Shown: piece after piece, positions 9,583 through 19,033 of the stretch
Layout of the letters: each line of letters opens with the position of its first letter
How positions within the stretch are numbered: position 1 is the stretch's first letter
Source of the DNA: Brevibacillus migulae
GTDB taxonomy: Bacteria; Bacillota; Bacilli; Brevibacillales; Brevibacillaceae
Reading direction: 5' to 3'
Length of the DNA: 64,000 nt
NCBI RefSeq assembly: GCF_004521915.1
Contig: NZ_SDKD01000012.1
Location: forward strand, 62,001 to 126,000
The notes under the pieces: generated by a model
Seen by the model: only the letters and a program-made list of their open reading frames with translations
Told to the model about the DNA's origin: nothing
Databases searched by the model: none
Made by a program: the position numbers and the translations under genes

Positions 9583-9925
9583 GCTTCGTGCTGCGGTGGA
9601 GGAGAGCATGTTTCGAAACTCCGCTTCATTCTCCACCCCGCTGTGGGTCCATGACTGTCCGCTCCGCAGCAAATCGCGGGGTGTGCAAAAGTGGGGACGC
9701 TTCGTTGCTGCGGTGGAGGAGAGCATGTTCCGAAACTCCGCTTCATTCTCCACCCCGCTGTGGGTGAGACTGTCCGCTCCGCAGCAAATCGCGGGGGTGT
9801 GCAAAAAGTGGTAAACGCTTCGAAGCTTAGCCAAGTTTGCCCCCCTTTGCCCGCGATTTACTGCTGCGCTGGGTCGGGTTCCGCAGGCGCTCCGTTTCGA
9901 AACATGCTCTCCTGCGTAGCAAAAG
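9583..9925. repeat. Type A repeat, tandemly expanded copy
   Basis: Two tandem near-identical units (9583-9698 and 9699-9816) start with gcttcg, run through gctgcggtggaggagagcat and an ACTCCGCTTCATTCT block, and end near gtgtgcaaaa. A third part (9817-9925) ends with GAAACATGCTCTCCTGCG, the inverse of the GGAGAGCATGTTTCG near the start, so the whole is a broken palindrome. The related unit at 33441-33585 shows the simple form. Long frames here in several phases lack ribosome sites and are not genes. Confidence 0.8.
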
Positions 9926-10040
9926 CTTTTGTAGAGGAATAAAGTTGAATGCAGCCCTTCGGAGCATCCAAATGATTATGTTTACTTTCAAAAGGGCTTC
10001 AATTCCTTTGCCTTTATTCCGTCTGAGATTTTTTTCAACA

Positions 10041-10279
10041 ACAGCCACGTGAGGAAGGGAAGAACGGGACGGGCGGAGTCTTTGTCACACCTACCGAGGT
10101 GGAGCTTGCAAAAATGGTACACGCTTGTCGCGCAACCTCGACGGTTGAATACGCTTCCTCGAAACTTTTGCGCGACGTACCGTTTTTGCAAGCGGAACCG
10201 GACGGTAAACACTCCCTTGCGGGTGTGGCAAGAACGCAGCTCCGCCCGTTATTCCCTTCCCCCACCACTATGTTTGCAC
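10041..10279. repeat. Type B long-palindrome repeat, copy 1
   Basis: About 240 bases sharing long identical blocks with 26521-26762 and 33661-33906: ACGTGAGGAAGGGAAGA, GACGGGCGGAGTCTTT, GTTGAATACGCTTC, GCGGAACCGGACGG, GTGTGGCAAGAACGCAG. The ends are inverse complements (GAGGAAGGGAA against TTCCCTTCCCC), as are internal blocks, so the RNA or single strand could fold into one long imperfect hairpin. It ends 30 bases before the aldo/keto reductase start. Confidence 0.85.
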
Positions 10280-10308
10280 TACAACACAAACTACAGGAGG
10301 AGCACACC

Positions 10309-11187
10309 ATGCAAACAAGAGCGTTCGGACGTGATCCGCATCAAGTCTCGTTGCTCGGTTTCGGCGCTCAACGAATTGTCGATGAGCACGATTGTACCGA
10401 GGAGGAAGCAATCGCCATCATCCGGCGAGCTGTCGAGCAGGGTGTCAATTATTTTGATACCGCTCCCAGCTACAGCGCAGGTCAATCCGAGACAAGGGTT
10501 GGCCTTGGCCTTGAAGGCTTGCGTGATCGCGTATGGCTGGCCACGAAAACAGGCGGGCGGACACGTGATCTGGCTCTGCGAGACTTGGAAGGCAGCTTGA
10601 AAAGGCTGAAAACCGATTACGTCAATGAATGGCGCATACATAATGTCATGCAGCCCCACGATCTGGAAGCGATTTTCGCCAAGGGCGGGGTATTGGAAGC
10701 GATGTTAGAGGCAAGGGAGCAAGGTCTCGTCAAAAAAATCAGCATCAGCGGACATACGGATCCACGGTTGTTGGCCGAGGCGATCCGCCGCTTCCCCTTT
10801 GACAGCGCACTGGTTGCCTTGTCAGCGCTCGATCATTTTATTTACAGCTTCGCCCATGAGTTTGTGCCATTGGCTGTCGAAAAAGGAGTAGCGGTCATTG
10901 GCATGAAGGTCATGGCGCTCGGAAAGCTTGCTCCCTGGACGGAGCAGGCGCTTCGTTATACGTGGAGCCTGCCTGTTTCCACCGCGATCCTGGGTGTCAG
11001 CAAAATGGACGAGCTGGAAGCAGACCTGCAGGCAGCACGACATTTTCAGCCGATGGACGATATTGAGCGTGTTGCCTTTTTCCAAGAGATCATGCCGCTG
11101 GTAAAAGCCGATGTTCTTCGCTGGAAAGCCGGTGAGTGGATGTCCGGGGAGTGGTATCGGTTGCCGCAGCTTTCTTTTGACGCCTAA
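10309..11187 (+). CDS. Aldo/keto reductase
   Basis: A 292-residue NADPH-dependent oxidoreductase of the AKR barrel fold. The catalytic tetrad is complete: Asp50 and Tyr55 in FDTAPSYSAG, Lys80 in LATKTGG and His111 in RIHN. The frame continues upstream to 10099 but that part is type B repeat; AGGAGGAG (10295-10302) fixes the ATG at 10309. The substrate is unknown. The gene is followed by its own terminator. Confidence 0.88.
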   Translation: MQTRAFGRDPHQVSLLGFGAQRIVDEHDCTEEEAIAIIRRAVEQGVNYFDTAPSYSAGQSETRVGLGLEGLRDRVWLATKTGGRTRDLALRDLEGSLKRLKTDYVNEWRIHNVMQPHDLEAIFAKGGVLEAMLEAREQGLVKKISISGHTDPRLLAEAIRRFPFDSALVALSALDHFIYSFAHEFVPLAVEKGVAVIGMKVMALGKLAPWTEQALRYTWSLPVSTAILGVSKMDELEADLQAARHFQPMDDIERVAFFQEIMPLVKADVLRWKAGEWMSGEWYRLPQLSFDA

Positions 11188-11219
11188 AAAGGAAAAATGC
11201 TGACACAAACAAAATGAGG

Positions 11220-11258
11220 GCAGGACAGAACACAAGAAAGATGTTCTGCCCTGCTTTT
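11220..11258 (+). terminator. Terminator of the aldo/keto reductase gene
   Basis: Thirteen-base stem with one mismatch (11220-11232 with 11242-11254), then four Ts. Confidence 0.8.
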
Positions 11259-11301
11259 ACTCATATGTGAACCCACCTGACGAATTATCTAAAAATTCTA
11301 A

Positions 11302-11331
11302 TTGTAAACCTTTACATTTCTATTGTAGAAT
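11302..11331 (+). promoter_or_regulatory. LacI-locus promoter with upstream operator O1
   Basis: -35 TTGTAA (11302-11307), 18-base spacer, -10 TAGAAT (11326-11331). The palindrome TGTAAACCTTTACA (11303-11316) covers the -35, as expected for repression by the LacI-family protein encoded downstream. Confidence 0.72.
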
Positions 11332-11379
11332 ATCACTAGGAAAAAACAGGCAGATACAGCTTATATCATCCAACATTTA

Positions 11380-11393
11380 TGTAAACCTTTACA
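11380..11393 (+). promoter_or_regulatory. LacI-type operator O2
   Basis: An exact second copy of TGTAAACCTTTACA, 77 bases downstream of the first and just before the ribosome site of the regulator gene. Two identical half-symmetric sites flanking the promoter point to autoregulation, perhaps with looping. Confidence 0.75.
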
Positions 11394-11408
11394 TGCAGAG
11401 AGAAGTTG

Positions 11409-12428
11409 ATGATCACGATGGCAACCATACATGACGTAGCAAGGCTGGCAAAGGTATCCATTGCCACAGTCTCCAGGGTCATGTCAGGGGCAGACCCGGT
11501 TAATCCGAAAACGCAGCAACGAGTCATGGAAGCGATGGAGCAGCTCAATTATACGCCAAATGGATTGGCCCGCAATCTGCGCAGTCTAAAAACCAATGTT
11601 ATCATCGCGCTTGTCCCCGATATTAAAAATCCATTCTTCTCGGAGGTGATCCGCGGCATTGAGGACGGGGCGAGAGAGGCAGGGTTTCATGTGCTGGTCG
11701 GAAGCACGGACGGTGACCGGGAGAAGGCCAAGGCGTACATGGCACTGCTTGAGGAGAGCCGGGCAGACGGCCTCATTTTGACGACGGCCCAGATGGACCA
11801 GGCATTCATTGAAGATTTTGCTGCCCGCCGGCCCATGGTCCTCGCATGCGAATACATCGCAGGAAGCGAGATTCCGTGCGTCTCGATTGACAACGAAAGT
11901 GCGGCAAGGAAGATCACCAAGCATTTGCTGGCCCTGGGCCATACGCGGATCGCCCATATCATGGGGCCGAGCAATGTCGTTTTAAGCCAGGCGCGCCTGA
12001 ATGGATACAAGCAAGCACTCAGGGAACACGGTATGCCTGAGGATGAGCTGCTCGTGCAGGAAGGTGATTTTTCGATCGAATCGGGATATGCCGTTGCGAA
12101 AAAGCTGCTGTCCATCGAACGGCTTCCGACAGCCATTTTTGCGGCTAGCGATGTGATGGCGATCGGCGCACTGCGGGCCATCCATGATCACGGCCTGCGG
12201 GTTCCCGATGATATCGCGGTGGCGGGCTTTGATGACATCAATATGGCTTCGTATGTTTCCCCAGCGTTGACGACGATCCATCAGCCGCGATATGAGATCG
12301 GTCAGCGATCGGTACAGATGCTGGTCAAATTGATGAAGGCGGAAGAGCTGGGGCAGGCGCAAGTGGTGCTGGAGGACACGATGATCATTCGGGAATCCAG
12401 TGGGAAAGGACATGAAGAGAAAGGGTGA
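11409..12428 (+). CDS. LacI-family transcriptional regulator of a sugar operon
   Basis: A 339-residue regulator: helix-turn-helix [21 protein letters not shown] at the N-terminus, hinge helix LARNLRS, then a periplasmic-binding-like effector domain from about residue 60 ([37 protein letters not shown]). Starts at TTG 11406, ATG 11409 and ATG 11418 are all possible; 11409 has the best spacing to the weak GAGAG. It heads a five-gene operon and the twin operators at 11303 and 11380 are its likely targets. Confidence 0.9.
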   Translation: MITMATIHDVARLAKVSIATVSRVMSGADPVNPKTQQRVMEAMEQLNYTPNGLARNLRSLKTNVIIALVPDIKNPFFSEVIRGIEDGAREAGFHVLVGSTDGDREKAKAYMALLEESRADGLILTTAQMDQAFIEDFAARRPMVLACEYIAGSEIPCVSIDNESAARKITKHLLALGHTRIAHIMGPSNVVLSQARLNGYKQALREHGMPEDELLVQEGDFSIESGYAVAKKLLSIERLPTAIFAASDVMAIGALRAIHDHGLRVPDDIAVAGFDDINMASYVSPALTTIHQPRYEIGQRSVQMLVKLMKAEELGQAQVVLEDTMIIRESSGKGHEEKG

Positions 12429-13635
12429 AGGAATTTTGGCAGAGGTACGAAAAGGTCATAAACCGTTGCGTGTAGGGATGATCGGTTACAAATTCATGGG
12501 CAAGGCGCACACCCATGCGTATCGAGATGTTCCGTTTTACTTCGATTCCCCGCTGCAACCGGAGCTGACAGCCATCTGTGGCCGGGATGAAGCGGGCGTG
12601 AAGGAAGCGGCGGAGAAATTCGGATTTGCATCCTATGAAACCGACTGGCGGACTCTGATCGAGCGGGACGATATCGATTTGATTGATGTGGGGACGCCCA
12701 ATAACTCGCATGCGCAAATCGTCCTGGAAGCTGTAAAAGCGGGCAAGCACATTATCTGCGAAAAGCCGCTGGCGATGACATTGGCTGAAGCTGCTGCGAT
12801 GTGGAAGGCTGCCAAGGAAACAAACATCGTACATATGGTTTCCCACAACTACCGGTTTGCCCCAGCCATCCAGCTGGCAAAAAAGCTGATCGAGGAAGGC
12901 AGACTGGGCAAGCTCTATCATATCCGCGCGGCCTATCTGCAGGATTGGATCATGGATCCGGATTTTCCCCTGGTCTGGCGTCTGCGCAAGGAAGTGACAG
13001 GCTCGGGAGCGCTGGGTGATATCGCTTCCCATATCATCGACCTGGCTCGCTTTCTGGCAGGAGAAATAGCGGAAGTGACCGGCATGATGGAGACTTTTAT
13101 CAAGGAACGGCCGCTTGGCGAGATGGCAGGAGGTCTGCACGCCTCCAAGGAAGCGGGAACGGGAAAGGTTGACGTGGATGATGCGGCGGCTTTTCTTGCC
13201 CGCTTTGAAAATGGCGCACTGGGTGTGTTTGAAGCGACTCGCTTCGCTGCGGGAAACCGCAATCGCAACTGCATCGAAATCAATGGCTCCAAGGGTTCGC
13301 TTCGCTGGGATCTGGAAAATATGAATCTGCTTCAGGTCTATTTCACGGACGACGAGCCCGGTGTCCAAGGCTTTCGTACGATCAATGTCACAGAGAGCAT
13401 CCATCCGTATACAGGCAACTATTGGCCAGCTGGTCACATCGTCGGCTATGAACATACCTTCATCAGCATGCTGTATGAGCTGATGAAAGGGATTGCCACA
13501 GGTACGGGCGTGACCCCTTCGTTTGAGGATGGTCTGCGCAACCAGGCGGTGATGGAAGCGGTGGAAAGATCGGCTGCCCAAAAAAGCTGGGTAAACGTAA
13601 ACAAACTGCTCCAGGAGGCCCTGCAAGAAGCGTAA
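12412..13635 (+). CDS. Gfo/Idh/MocA family NAD(P)-dependent sugar dehydrogenase
   Basis: About 407 residues. Rossmann part with [18 protein letters not shown] near residue 20, the family's EKPLAMTL lysine motif near residue 120, and the C-terminal domain with [19 protein letters not shown], where the Asp and His are the usual catalytic pair. It overlaps the end of the LacI gene; ATG 12412 or TTG 12436 could be the start. Its place between the regulator and a ribose-type transporter says it oxidises the imported sugar or polyol, but the substrate cannot be named. Confidence 0.87.
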   Translation: MKRKGEGILAEVRKGHKPLRVGMIGYKFMGKAHTHAYRDVPFYFDSPLQPELTAICGRDEAGVKEAAEKFGFASYETDWRTLIERDDIDLIDVGTPNNSHAQIVLEAVKAGKHIICEKPLAMTLAEAAAMWKAAKETNIVHMVSHNYRFAPAIQLAKKLIEEGRLGKLYHIRAAYLQDWIMDPDFPLVWRLRKEVTGSGALGDIASHIIDLARFLAGEIAEVTGMMETFIKERPLGEMAGGLHASKEAGTGKVDVDDAAAFLARFENGALGVFEATRFAAGNRNRNCIEINGSKGSLRWDLENMNLLQVYFTDDEPGVQGFRTINVTESIHPYTGNYWPAGHIVGYEHTFISMLYELMKGIATGTGVTPSFEDGLRNQAVMEAVERSAAQKSWVNVNKLLQEALQEA

Positions 13636-13638
13636 TCT

Positions 13639-13652
13639 TGAAAACGATTACA
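13639..13652 (+). promoter_or_regulatory. cre site (CcpA-binding) between dehydrogenase and transporter
   Basis: TGAAAACGATTACA matches the cre consensus TGWAANCGNTNWCA at every position. It lies four bases after the dehydrogenase stop, so CcpA bound here could act as a roadblock before the transporter genes. Confidence 0.75.
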
Positions 13653-13719
13653 ACTAGGCGAAGACAACATTCTTACCATCATTCATTCTTTTATGAAACA
13701 TACAAGGGGGATGTCGATC

Positions 13720-14715
13720 ATGAAGAAGTGGAATGTCATTTCGAAGTTGGCTTTGACGGGAATTCTTGCAGCAGCGTTGGCCGGCTGTGGGGGAGGTAAG
13801 GAAGCAGCACCAGCTAGTGGGCAGCCAAGCGCAGGCGGGAGCAGCCAGAGCGCGGAAAAGGTCATCGGTCTCAGCTTTCCGTTCGCCGATCACGGCTGGA
13901 TGGGCGCGGTCATCGACTATGCGAAAAAACAAGGGGAAGAGTCTGGCGTCAAGGTGGAAATGACCACGGCGGATAACCCGAATAAACAGATGAATGACGT
14001 AGAGGACCTGGTCACGAAAAAGGTCAATGCGATCGTCATGCTGCCTATGGAGACCGACGCGTTAACCCCTGCGGTAGGAAAGATCAAGGAAGCCAATATC
14101 CCGCTGGTCGTCTTTGACCGGGAAGTGGCAAACGGCGATTACACCGCTTTGATCAAAGGAGACAACGAAGGCATCGGGAAGAACGCAGCCGAGTATCTCG
14201 GGGAAAAGCTGCAAGGAAAAGGCAATGTCGTCATCATCTCCTCTGACCCAAGCTCGGTCAATACCCAGCGTGTCGGCAGCTTTACCGATGTCATGAAAGC
14301 AAAATATCCGGATATCAAGATCTTGGCTGACCAAAACGGAAAGTTTCAAAAGCAAAAAGGCTATGAAGTGATGCAAAACCTGCTGCAGGCGAATCCACAA
14401 ATCGATGCGGTGTACACCATCGACGATGAAATGGCACTGGGTGCGCTGCAAGCGATTCGGGAAGCGAAACGAACCGACATCAAGTTTCTGACGGGCGCGG
14501 GCGGAGCGAAGGATTTCTACAAGGAGATCAAAGAGGCGACAGATATCACGCTCGCTACGTTTACGTACACCCCCTTGATGGTGAAGGAAGCGGTAAAAAC
14601 CGCTGTGGATATCGTGAATGGCAAACAGCCTGCGCAAAAAGACACCGTCCTGCCAGCGGAAAAAGTCACGAAGGAAAACGTGGACCAATTCTATGTAGCG
14701 GATGCCCCTTACTAA
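13720..14715 (+). CDS. Sugar ABC transporter substrate-binding lipoprotein (RbsB-like)
   Basis: A 331-residue lipoprotein with lipobox LAAALAGC (Cys23) and a type 1 periplasmic-binding fold. It carries the RbsB-like features GLSFPFADHGWMGAVI, the VFDREVANGDY region and TIDDEMALGALQAI. AAGGGGG gives the start at ATG 13720; the ATG at 13711 is too close to it. A hairpin terminator follows before the ATPase gene, which would give more binding protein than transporter. Confidence 0.9.
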   Translation: MKKWNVISKLALTGILAAALAGCGGGKEAAPASGQPSAGGSSQSAEKVIGLSFPFADHGWMGAVIDYAKKQGEESGVKVEMTTADNPNKQMNDVEDLVTKKVNAIVMLPMETDALTPAVGKIKEANIPLVVFDREVANGDYTALIKGDNEGIGKNAAEYLGEKLQGKGNVVIISSDPSSVNTQRVGSFTDVMKAKYPDIKILADQNGKFQKQKGYEVMQNLLQANPQIDAVYTIDDEMALGALQAIREAKRTDIKFLTGAGGAKDFYKEIKEATDITLATFTYTPLMVKEAVKTAVDIVNGKQPAQKDTVLPAEKVTKENVDQFYVADAPY

Positions 14716-14726
14716 ACCACCCATTC

Positions 14727-14754
14727 GGGCAAGCGTCATGCTTGCCCCTTTTTC
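14727..14754 (+). terminator. Partial terminator between binding protein and ATPase genes
   Basis: Perfect eight-base stem gggcaagc / gcttgccc with a five-base loop, then cttttt. Placed inside the operon it probably tunes stoichiometry. Confidence 0.8.
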
Positions 14755-14793
14755 TAGCTGAATCGGTCAGGTAACCATCGGGGGGGTGACGGT

Positions 14794-16287
14794 GTGAATC
14801 GCATTCGATTGGAAATGAAGGGCATTCATAAAGCATTCAGCGGTGTTCATGCCCTCAAAGGAGTGGACTTCACGCTCCAAGAAGGGGAAATTCATGCGCT
14901 TCTGGGGGAAAACGGTGCAGGAAAAAGCACGCTGATGAACATTCTCGGCGGCGTATTCCAAGCGGATGCCGGCGATATTTTGCTGGGCGGTGCCAAGGTG
15001 CAGATCATGAGCCCGCAGGATTCCAAAAGTCTCGGCATCAGCTTCATTCACCAAGAGCTGAATCTGATTCCCGATTTGACGGTCTATGAAAATCTGTTTC
15101 TGGGCTCGGAGATCATCACCCGGTATCGTACGGTCGATACCAAGCGGATGATCGAAGAGGCGGAGCGGATCATCGACATGGTCGGTGTCCAGCTTGATCC
15201 GAAAGCGCTGGTGGGCGACTTGGACAGCTCCTTGAAGCAGGTCATCGAGATTGGCAAGGCGTTGCTGCAGGAGTCCAACGTGATCATCATGGATGAACCG
15301 ACGACATCGCTTACGGATAAGGAAATTGACAGCATTTTTCAAGTGATTCGGACCCTGCGGGACAAGGGGGTATCGATCATTTTCATTTCCCATAAGCTGA
15401 AGGAGGTCATCCAATTTTGCGATCGGTATACCGTGCTGCGGGATGGAGAGCTTTCATCGACAGGCTGCATCCGGGATACCGATGAGGAGCGGCTTGCCCA
15501 GGCCATGGTCGGGAAAGACCTGTCCCACCAGCAGGTGTATCGGCGTCGGACGCTTGGACAGGTCGTGCTAGAGGTAAAAGGGCTGTCGAGCGGGCATGTA
15601 TGCAGGGAAGTGGCGTTTGCGCTGCGAAAGGGAGAGGTGCTGGGGATCACGGGCCTATCCGGAGCGGGTCATTCGGAAATGGTGGAGTGTCTGATCGGCT
15701 ATCGGAAAAAAGAGGCGGGAATGATTCGCGTCCACGGGAAAGAGGCATATATTCGCCATCCGAAGCAAGCGCTGGCTAGCGGGGTGGGACTGGTTCCGAA
15801 GAATCGCAAGGAGAACGCCATCATCAAAGATTTAAGCATCCTGGAGAATTTCAGTTTGCCATCACTAGGCAAATTTCTGCGAGCGGGGATGATTCGGAAT
15901 CAGCTCGAACGACAGCGCTATCTGGCCCATAAAAGCCAGATCAACATCAAGGCGAATGATCCGTCGCTGCCAATTACGAGTCTGAGCGGAGGCAACCAGC
16001 AAAAGGTCATTCTGGCCAAGTGGCTGGAGGCAGATGCCGATATCATCGTGTTGGACAATCCGACCCAAGGAGTCGATGTCGGGGCGAAGAATGAAATCTA
16101 TCAACTGATCATGAAGCTTGCCGGAGAGGGAAAATCATTTATCGTGCTGTCATCGGAGATCCCGGAGATTCTCAAGCTGTGCGATCGGGTCATTGTCATG
16201 TACCAAGGGGAAATGACCGCTTGCTTGGAGCGGGAGGAAGCAACGGAAGGGAGGATCATGATGTATGCAACCGGTGCAAAGTCATGA
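14794..16287 (+). CDS. Sugar ABC transporter ATPase, duplicated (RbsA/MglA type)
   Basis: A 497-residue double ATPase. The first half has Walker A GENGAGKST and Walker B VIIMDEPTTSLT, but its signature is degenerate (LDSSLKQV). The second half has a degenerate Walker A (GLSGAGHSE) and a good signature LSGGNQQKV, the usual asymmetry of ribose and galactoside ATPases. The start is GTG 14794 after GGGGGGTGA. The 3' end overlaps the permease gene by 23 bases. Confidence 0.93.
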   Translation: MNRIRLEMKGIHKAFSGVHALKGVDFTLQEGEIHALLGENGAGKSTLMNILGGVFQADAGDILLGGAKVQIMSPQDSKSLGISFIHQELNLIPDLTVYENLFLGSEIITRYRTVDTKRMIEEAERIIDMVGVQLDPKALVGDLDSSLKQVIEIGKALLQESNVIIMDEPTTSLTDKEIDSIFQVIRTLRDKGVSIIFISHKLKEVIQFCDRYTVLRDGELSSTGCIRDTDEERLAQAMVGKDLSHQQVYRRRTLGQVVLEVKGLSSGHVCREVAFALRKGEVLGITGLSGAGHSEMVECLIGYRKKEAGMIRVHGKEAYIRHPKQALASGVGLVPKNRKENAIIKDLSILENFSLPSLGKFLRAGMIRNQLERQRYLAHKSQINIKANDPSLPITSLSGGNQQKVILAKWLEADADIIVLDNPTQGVDVGAKNEIYQLIMKLAGEGKSFIVLSSEIPEILKLCDRVIVMYQGEMTACLEREEATEGRIMMYATGAKS

Positions 16288-17233
16288 CATCGGCACGAGA
16301 AAGCCGGCGATGCAGCTGCAAAGATTATGGGAGAAATACAGCGTCGGCATCGCTTTTGTCATTCTGATCGTGATCGCCGCGGTGATCAACGAAAACTTTT
16401 TTACCTCGGGAAATCTGATCAATATTTTGCGGCAGGTGTCGATCATCGGGATCATCGCCTTGGGGCAGACCATCGTGATCCTGCTCGGAGGGTTTGATCT
16501 GTCTGTAGGCGCCTCGCTCGCGCTTTCCGGGGCGATGGGCATCACGGTCATGAACCAGACGGGGAGCATTACGCTCGGAGTATTGACCACCATCCTCTGT
16601 GCAATGGCCATTGGTGCGATCAATGGCAGCATGGTCACCAAAGGGAAAATCGCTCCGTTCATTGCCACGCTGGGCATGATGGCAAGCGCCAGATCCATCG
16701 GACTCTATTACTCGGATGGCGGGAGTCAAACGGGGAAGGTAGAAGGCTTCGCAGAGCTAGCTAACGGGGAAATCCTCGGTATCTCCTATCCGGTGTATCT
16801 CTTCTTTCTCATTACCGTCCTGATCTATCTGCTCATGAAGAAAACGCGCTTTGGCCGGTATGTGTATGCGATTGGCAGCAATGAAAAGGCGTCGCTGTTA
16901 TCGGCGATTCCGGTGAACCGCATCAAAATGCTGGCGTACACGCTGTGCGGCATGCTCGTCGGGGCGGCGGCGGTCATCGAATCATCCCGCCTCAATTCCA
17001 TCTCCTCCTCCAGTTCGGGGATCAGCTACGAACTGGATGCGATCGCCGCAGTGGTGATCGGCGGCACTCGCTTGTCCGGCGGAAAGGGAAGTATTTGGGG
17101 TACCTTGTTTGGCGTGTTGATTCTCGGTGTGCTCAACAATATGATCAACCTGATGAACGTATCCCCTTATTTGCAGGGACTCGTGAAGGGCTGCATCATC
17201 ATCATTGCCGTACTCTTGCAAAAAAAGGAGTAG
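16265..17233 (+). CDS. Sugar ABC transporter permease (RbsC-like)
   Basis: A 322-residue permease with about eight to ten membrane helices, the RbsC signature GFDLSVGASLALSGAM around residues 77-92 and the loop TRFGRYVYAIGSNEKA. AAGGGAGG (16247-16254) precedes ATG 16265, so the gene overlaps the ATPase. It completes an importer of ribose type, fed by the binding protein at 13.7 kb, and ends with a strong terminator. Confidence 0.92.
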   Translation: MQPVQSHDIGTRKPAMQLQRLWEKYSVGIAFVILIVIAAVINENFFTSGNLINILRQVSIIGIIALGQTIVILLGGFDLSVGASLALSGAMGITVMNQTGSITLGVLTTILCAMAIGAINGSMVTKGKIAPFIATLGMMASARSIGLYYSDGGSQTGKVEGFAELANGEILGISYPVYLFFLITVLIYLLMKKTRFGRYVYAIGSNEKASLLSAIPVNRIKMLAYTLCGMLVGAAAVIESSRLNSISSSSSGISYELDAIAAVVIGGTRLSGGKGSIWGTLFGVLILGVLNNMINLMNVSPYLQGLVKGCIIIIAVLLQKKE

Positions 17234-17238
17234 GTAGG

Positions 17239-17271
17239 AACCTTAGCCTTTTCATCAGGCTAAGGTTTTTC
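17239..17271 (+). terminator. Terminator of the LacI-dehydrogenase-transporter operon
   Basis: Perfect ten-base stem aaccttagcc / ggctaaggtt with a nine-base loop, then TTTTTCT. Confidence 0.92.
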
Positions 17272-17280
17272 TGTAAAGAG

Positions 17281-17383
17281 GCTGAGGTAGGGAGAGCCTG
17301 TTTCGCAACTTCGCTTCATTCTACGCCCGGCAGTACGGGAGCCCCGCTCGCTTTTCTCCCCCCCATCACTACGGTTGCTCAGC
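17281..17383. repeat. Decayed hybrid of type A and type B repeats
   Basis: The left part (GGGAGAGCCTGTTTCGCAAC then TTCGCTTCATTCTACGCCC) matches type A at 33441; the right part (GAGCCCCGCTCG, CTTTTCTCCCCCCC, ATCACTACGGTTGC) matches the type B right end. It is bounded by GCTGAG and CTCAGC. It looks like a deletion joining two adjacent repeats. Confidence 0.6.
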
Positions 17384-17498
17384 GAATATTCCCCGAGGGG
17401 GGTTCTTCCCTATTTCCCAACATTTGCAATTTAGACAAAAATGTTGTAAGAAGGAAAAAGAGATTAATTACGGCAAGCTCTGGATGAGGGGTAAAAGC

Positions 17499-18893
17499 AT
17501 GGATAAGCATGGGCATATGGATCATCTACCCGAAGCGTTTATGGTGTTGGGAGAGCGGTTTCAAATCATGTATGCAAATGAGGCAGCCGCTCATATGATG
17601 TCATGCAAAAAGGAAGACCTAGTGGGAACATGTTTGTGGGATCGGTATCCGGAAGCTTTTCGCTCAATCTACGGGGAGCAGTATCAAAAAGTGATCGACG
17701 GCCAGGAGTCAGTCCGTTTTCAGGTGTACAATCAGCGGTTTGAACACTGGTACGATGTACTAGCCTATCCTTGCGGGGAGGGGATCGCAGTCTTGTTTCA
17801 CGATATTACGGAGTTGAAACGGGACGTGGCCAAATACAAAAAGGCGGAAATGCTGCTGAGAGAAAGCGAAGAGCTGTACCGATTCATCTCGGAAAACTCG
17901 CAGGATATCATCTCCTACAGCACCCCGGATGGTATCATTCGTTACGTCTCGCCGGCGATTCGCACCGTGCTTGGGTATGAGCCGGAGGACGTCATTGGAG
18001 AAAATAATTTGGATTACTACCATGAGGACGACCTGAAAATGCTGGCTGAAATGGACTTTCAAGAGAAGCAGGTGTTTGCTTGCCGATTTCGCCACAAAGA
18101 TGGTCATTACGTCTGGATGGAAAATTCGGTGAAGCAGATTCGCAATGAGCAGGGGGAAGTCGAAAAAATTTTGGAAACCTGCCGGGACATCTCAGAACGC
18201 CGTGCGTCCGAGGAGTATCTGCGCCGGACAGAAAAACTCACGATGGCAGGACAGCTCGCGGCGGGGATCGCCCACGAGATCCGCAACCCGCTCACGGCCA
18301 TCAAAGGGTTTCTCGACATGATGCTGCAAGGACAAAAGCTCAAGGATGAATATTTGGGCATCATGAAATCGGAGATCAACCGGATTGAAGCGATTTTAAA
18401 CGAGCTGTTGATGCTGGCCAAACCGCAGGATATGAAGGTGCAGGACAAAAATCTCCAGGACATTTTGCTGCAGGTCGTGCTGCTTCTGGAGACCGAAGCC
18501 CATATGAAAAACGTCACCATCACCACCAGGCTAGAGGAACCTTCCTTGATCATTAAATGCGATGAAAATCAGATCAAGCAGGTTTTCATCAATTTTATCA
18601 AAAATGCAATCGAAGCGATGCCGGCAGGAGGAGAAATCGTGGTCTCAACCCAGTCGTTTGAAGGGTATGCCATGATACAGGTGTCGGATCAGGGACATGG
18701 GATCGCGCTCGAGATGATGGAAAAGGTCGGTCAGCCTTTCTACACGACCAAAGAGAGAGGAACGGGGCTCGGGCTAGCAGTCAGCTTTACGATTATCGAG
18801 AATCATCAAGGAAAGGTCACCGTGACCAGCGAAGTGGACAAGGGGACGACGTTTTTGGTGAAATTGCCGTTAGTGGAAACTGCCATACAATAA
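17499..18893 (+). CDS. PAS-PAS sensor histidine kinase (sporulation kinase type)
   Basis: A 464-residue soluble kinase: PAS domain about 8-105, second PAS with PAC about 120-235 (FISENSQDIISYSTPDGIIR), HisKA about 243-307 with His259 in GIAHEIRNPLTAIKGF, and HATPase about 345-460 (N box NFIKNAIEAM, G boxes DQGHGI and GTGLGLAV). There is no membrane segment and no response regulator beside it, as with the orphan kinases feeding Spo0F. GAGGGG before ATG 17499 favours this start over the open frame at 17424. Its role in sporulation is inferred from architecture. Confidence 0.85.
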   Translation: MDKHGHMDHLPEAFMVLGERFQIMYANEAAAHMMSCKKEDLVGTCLWDRYPEAFRSIYGEQYQKVIDGQESVRFQVYNQRFEHWYDVLAYPCGEGIAVLFHDITELKRDVAKYKKAEMLLRESEELYRFISENSQDIISYSTPDGIIRYVSPAIRTVLGYEPEDVIGENNLDYYHEDDLKMLAEMDFQEKQVFACRFRHKDGHYVWMENSVKQIRNEQGEVEKILETCRDISERRASEEYLRRTEKLTMAGQLAAGIAHEIRNPLTAIKGFLDMMLQGQKLKDEYLGIMKSEINRIEAILNELLMLAKPQDMKVQDKNLQDILLQVVLLLETEAHMKNVTITTRLEEPSLIIKCDENQIKQVFINFIKNAIEAMPAGGEIVVSTQSFEGYAMIQVSDQGHGIALEMMEKVGQPFYTTKERGTGLGLAVSFTIIENHQGKVTVTSEVDKGTTFLVKLPLVETAIQ

Positions 18894-19033
18894 ACGGGCG
18901 TGCTGAAACATTTTCCATCCTTTTTTCTTGTGGACATGTGCTATATTGGCTTTGTGAAGAAGTATTTCACTTTATGAAATAAACCTTCTGGAGCACAACC
19001 ATGTACAAAACAACAAGAAAGAAGGATGAGTGG

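Noticed and set aside
10099..10308. In-frame N-terminal extension of the aldo/keto reductase
   Set aside because: It is translated type B repeat; the ribosome site and the AKR fold both start at 10309.
9565..10310. Several 70-90 aa frames on both strands
   Set aside because: They follow the palindromic repeats, recur in mirrored form on both strands, and have no ribosome sites.
12385..13626. 413-aa frame on the minus strand
   Set aside because: It is exactly antisense to the Gfo/Idh/MocA gene and has Cys/His/Arg-rich composition with no recognisable domain.
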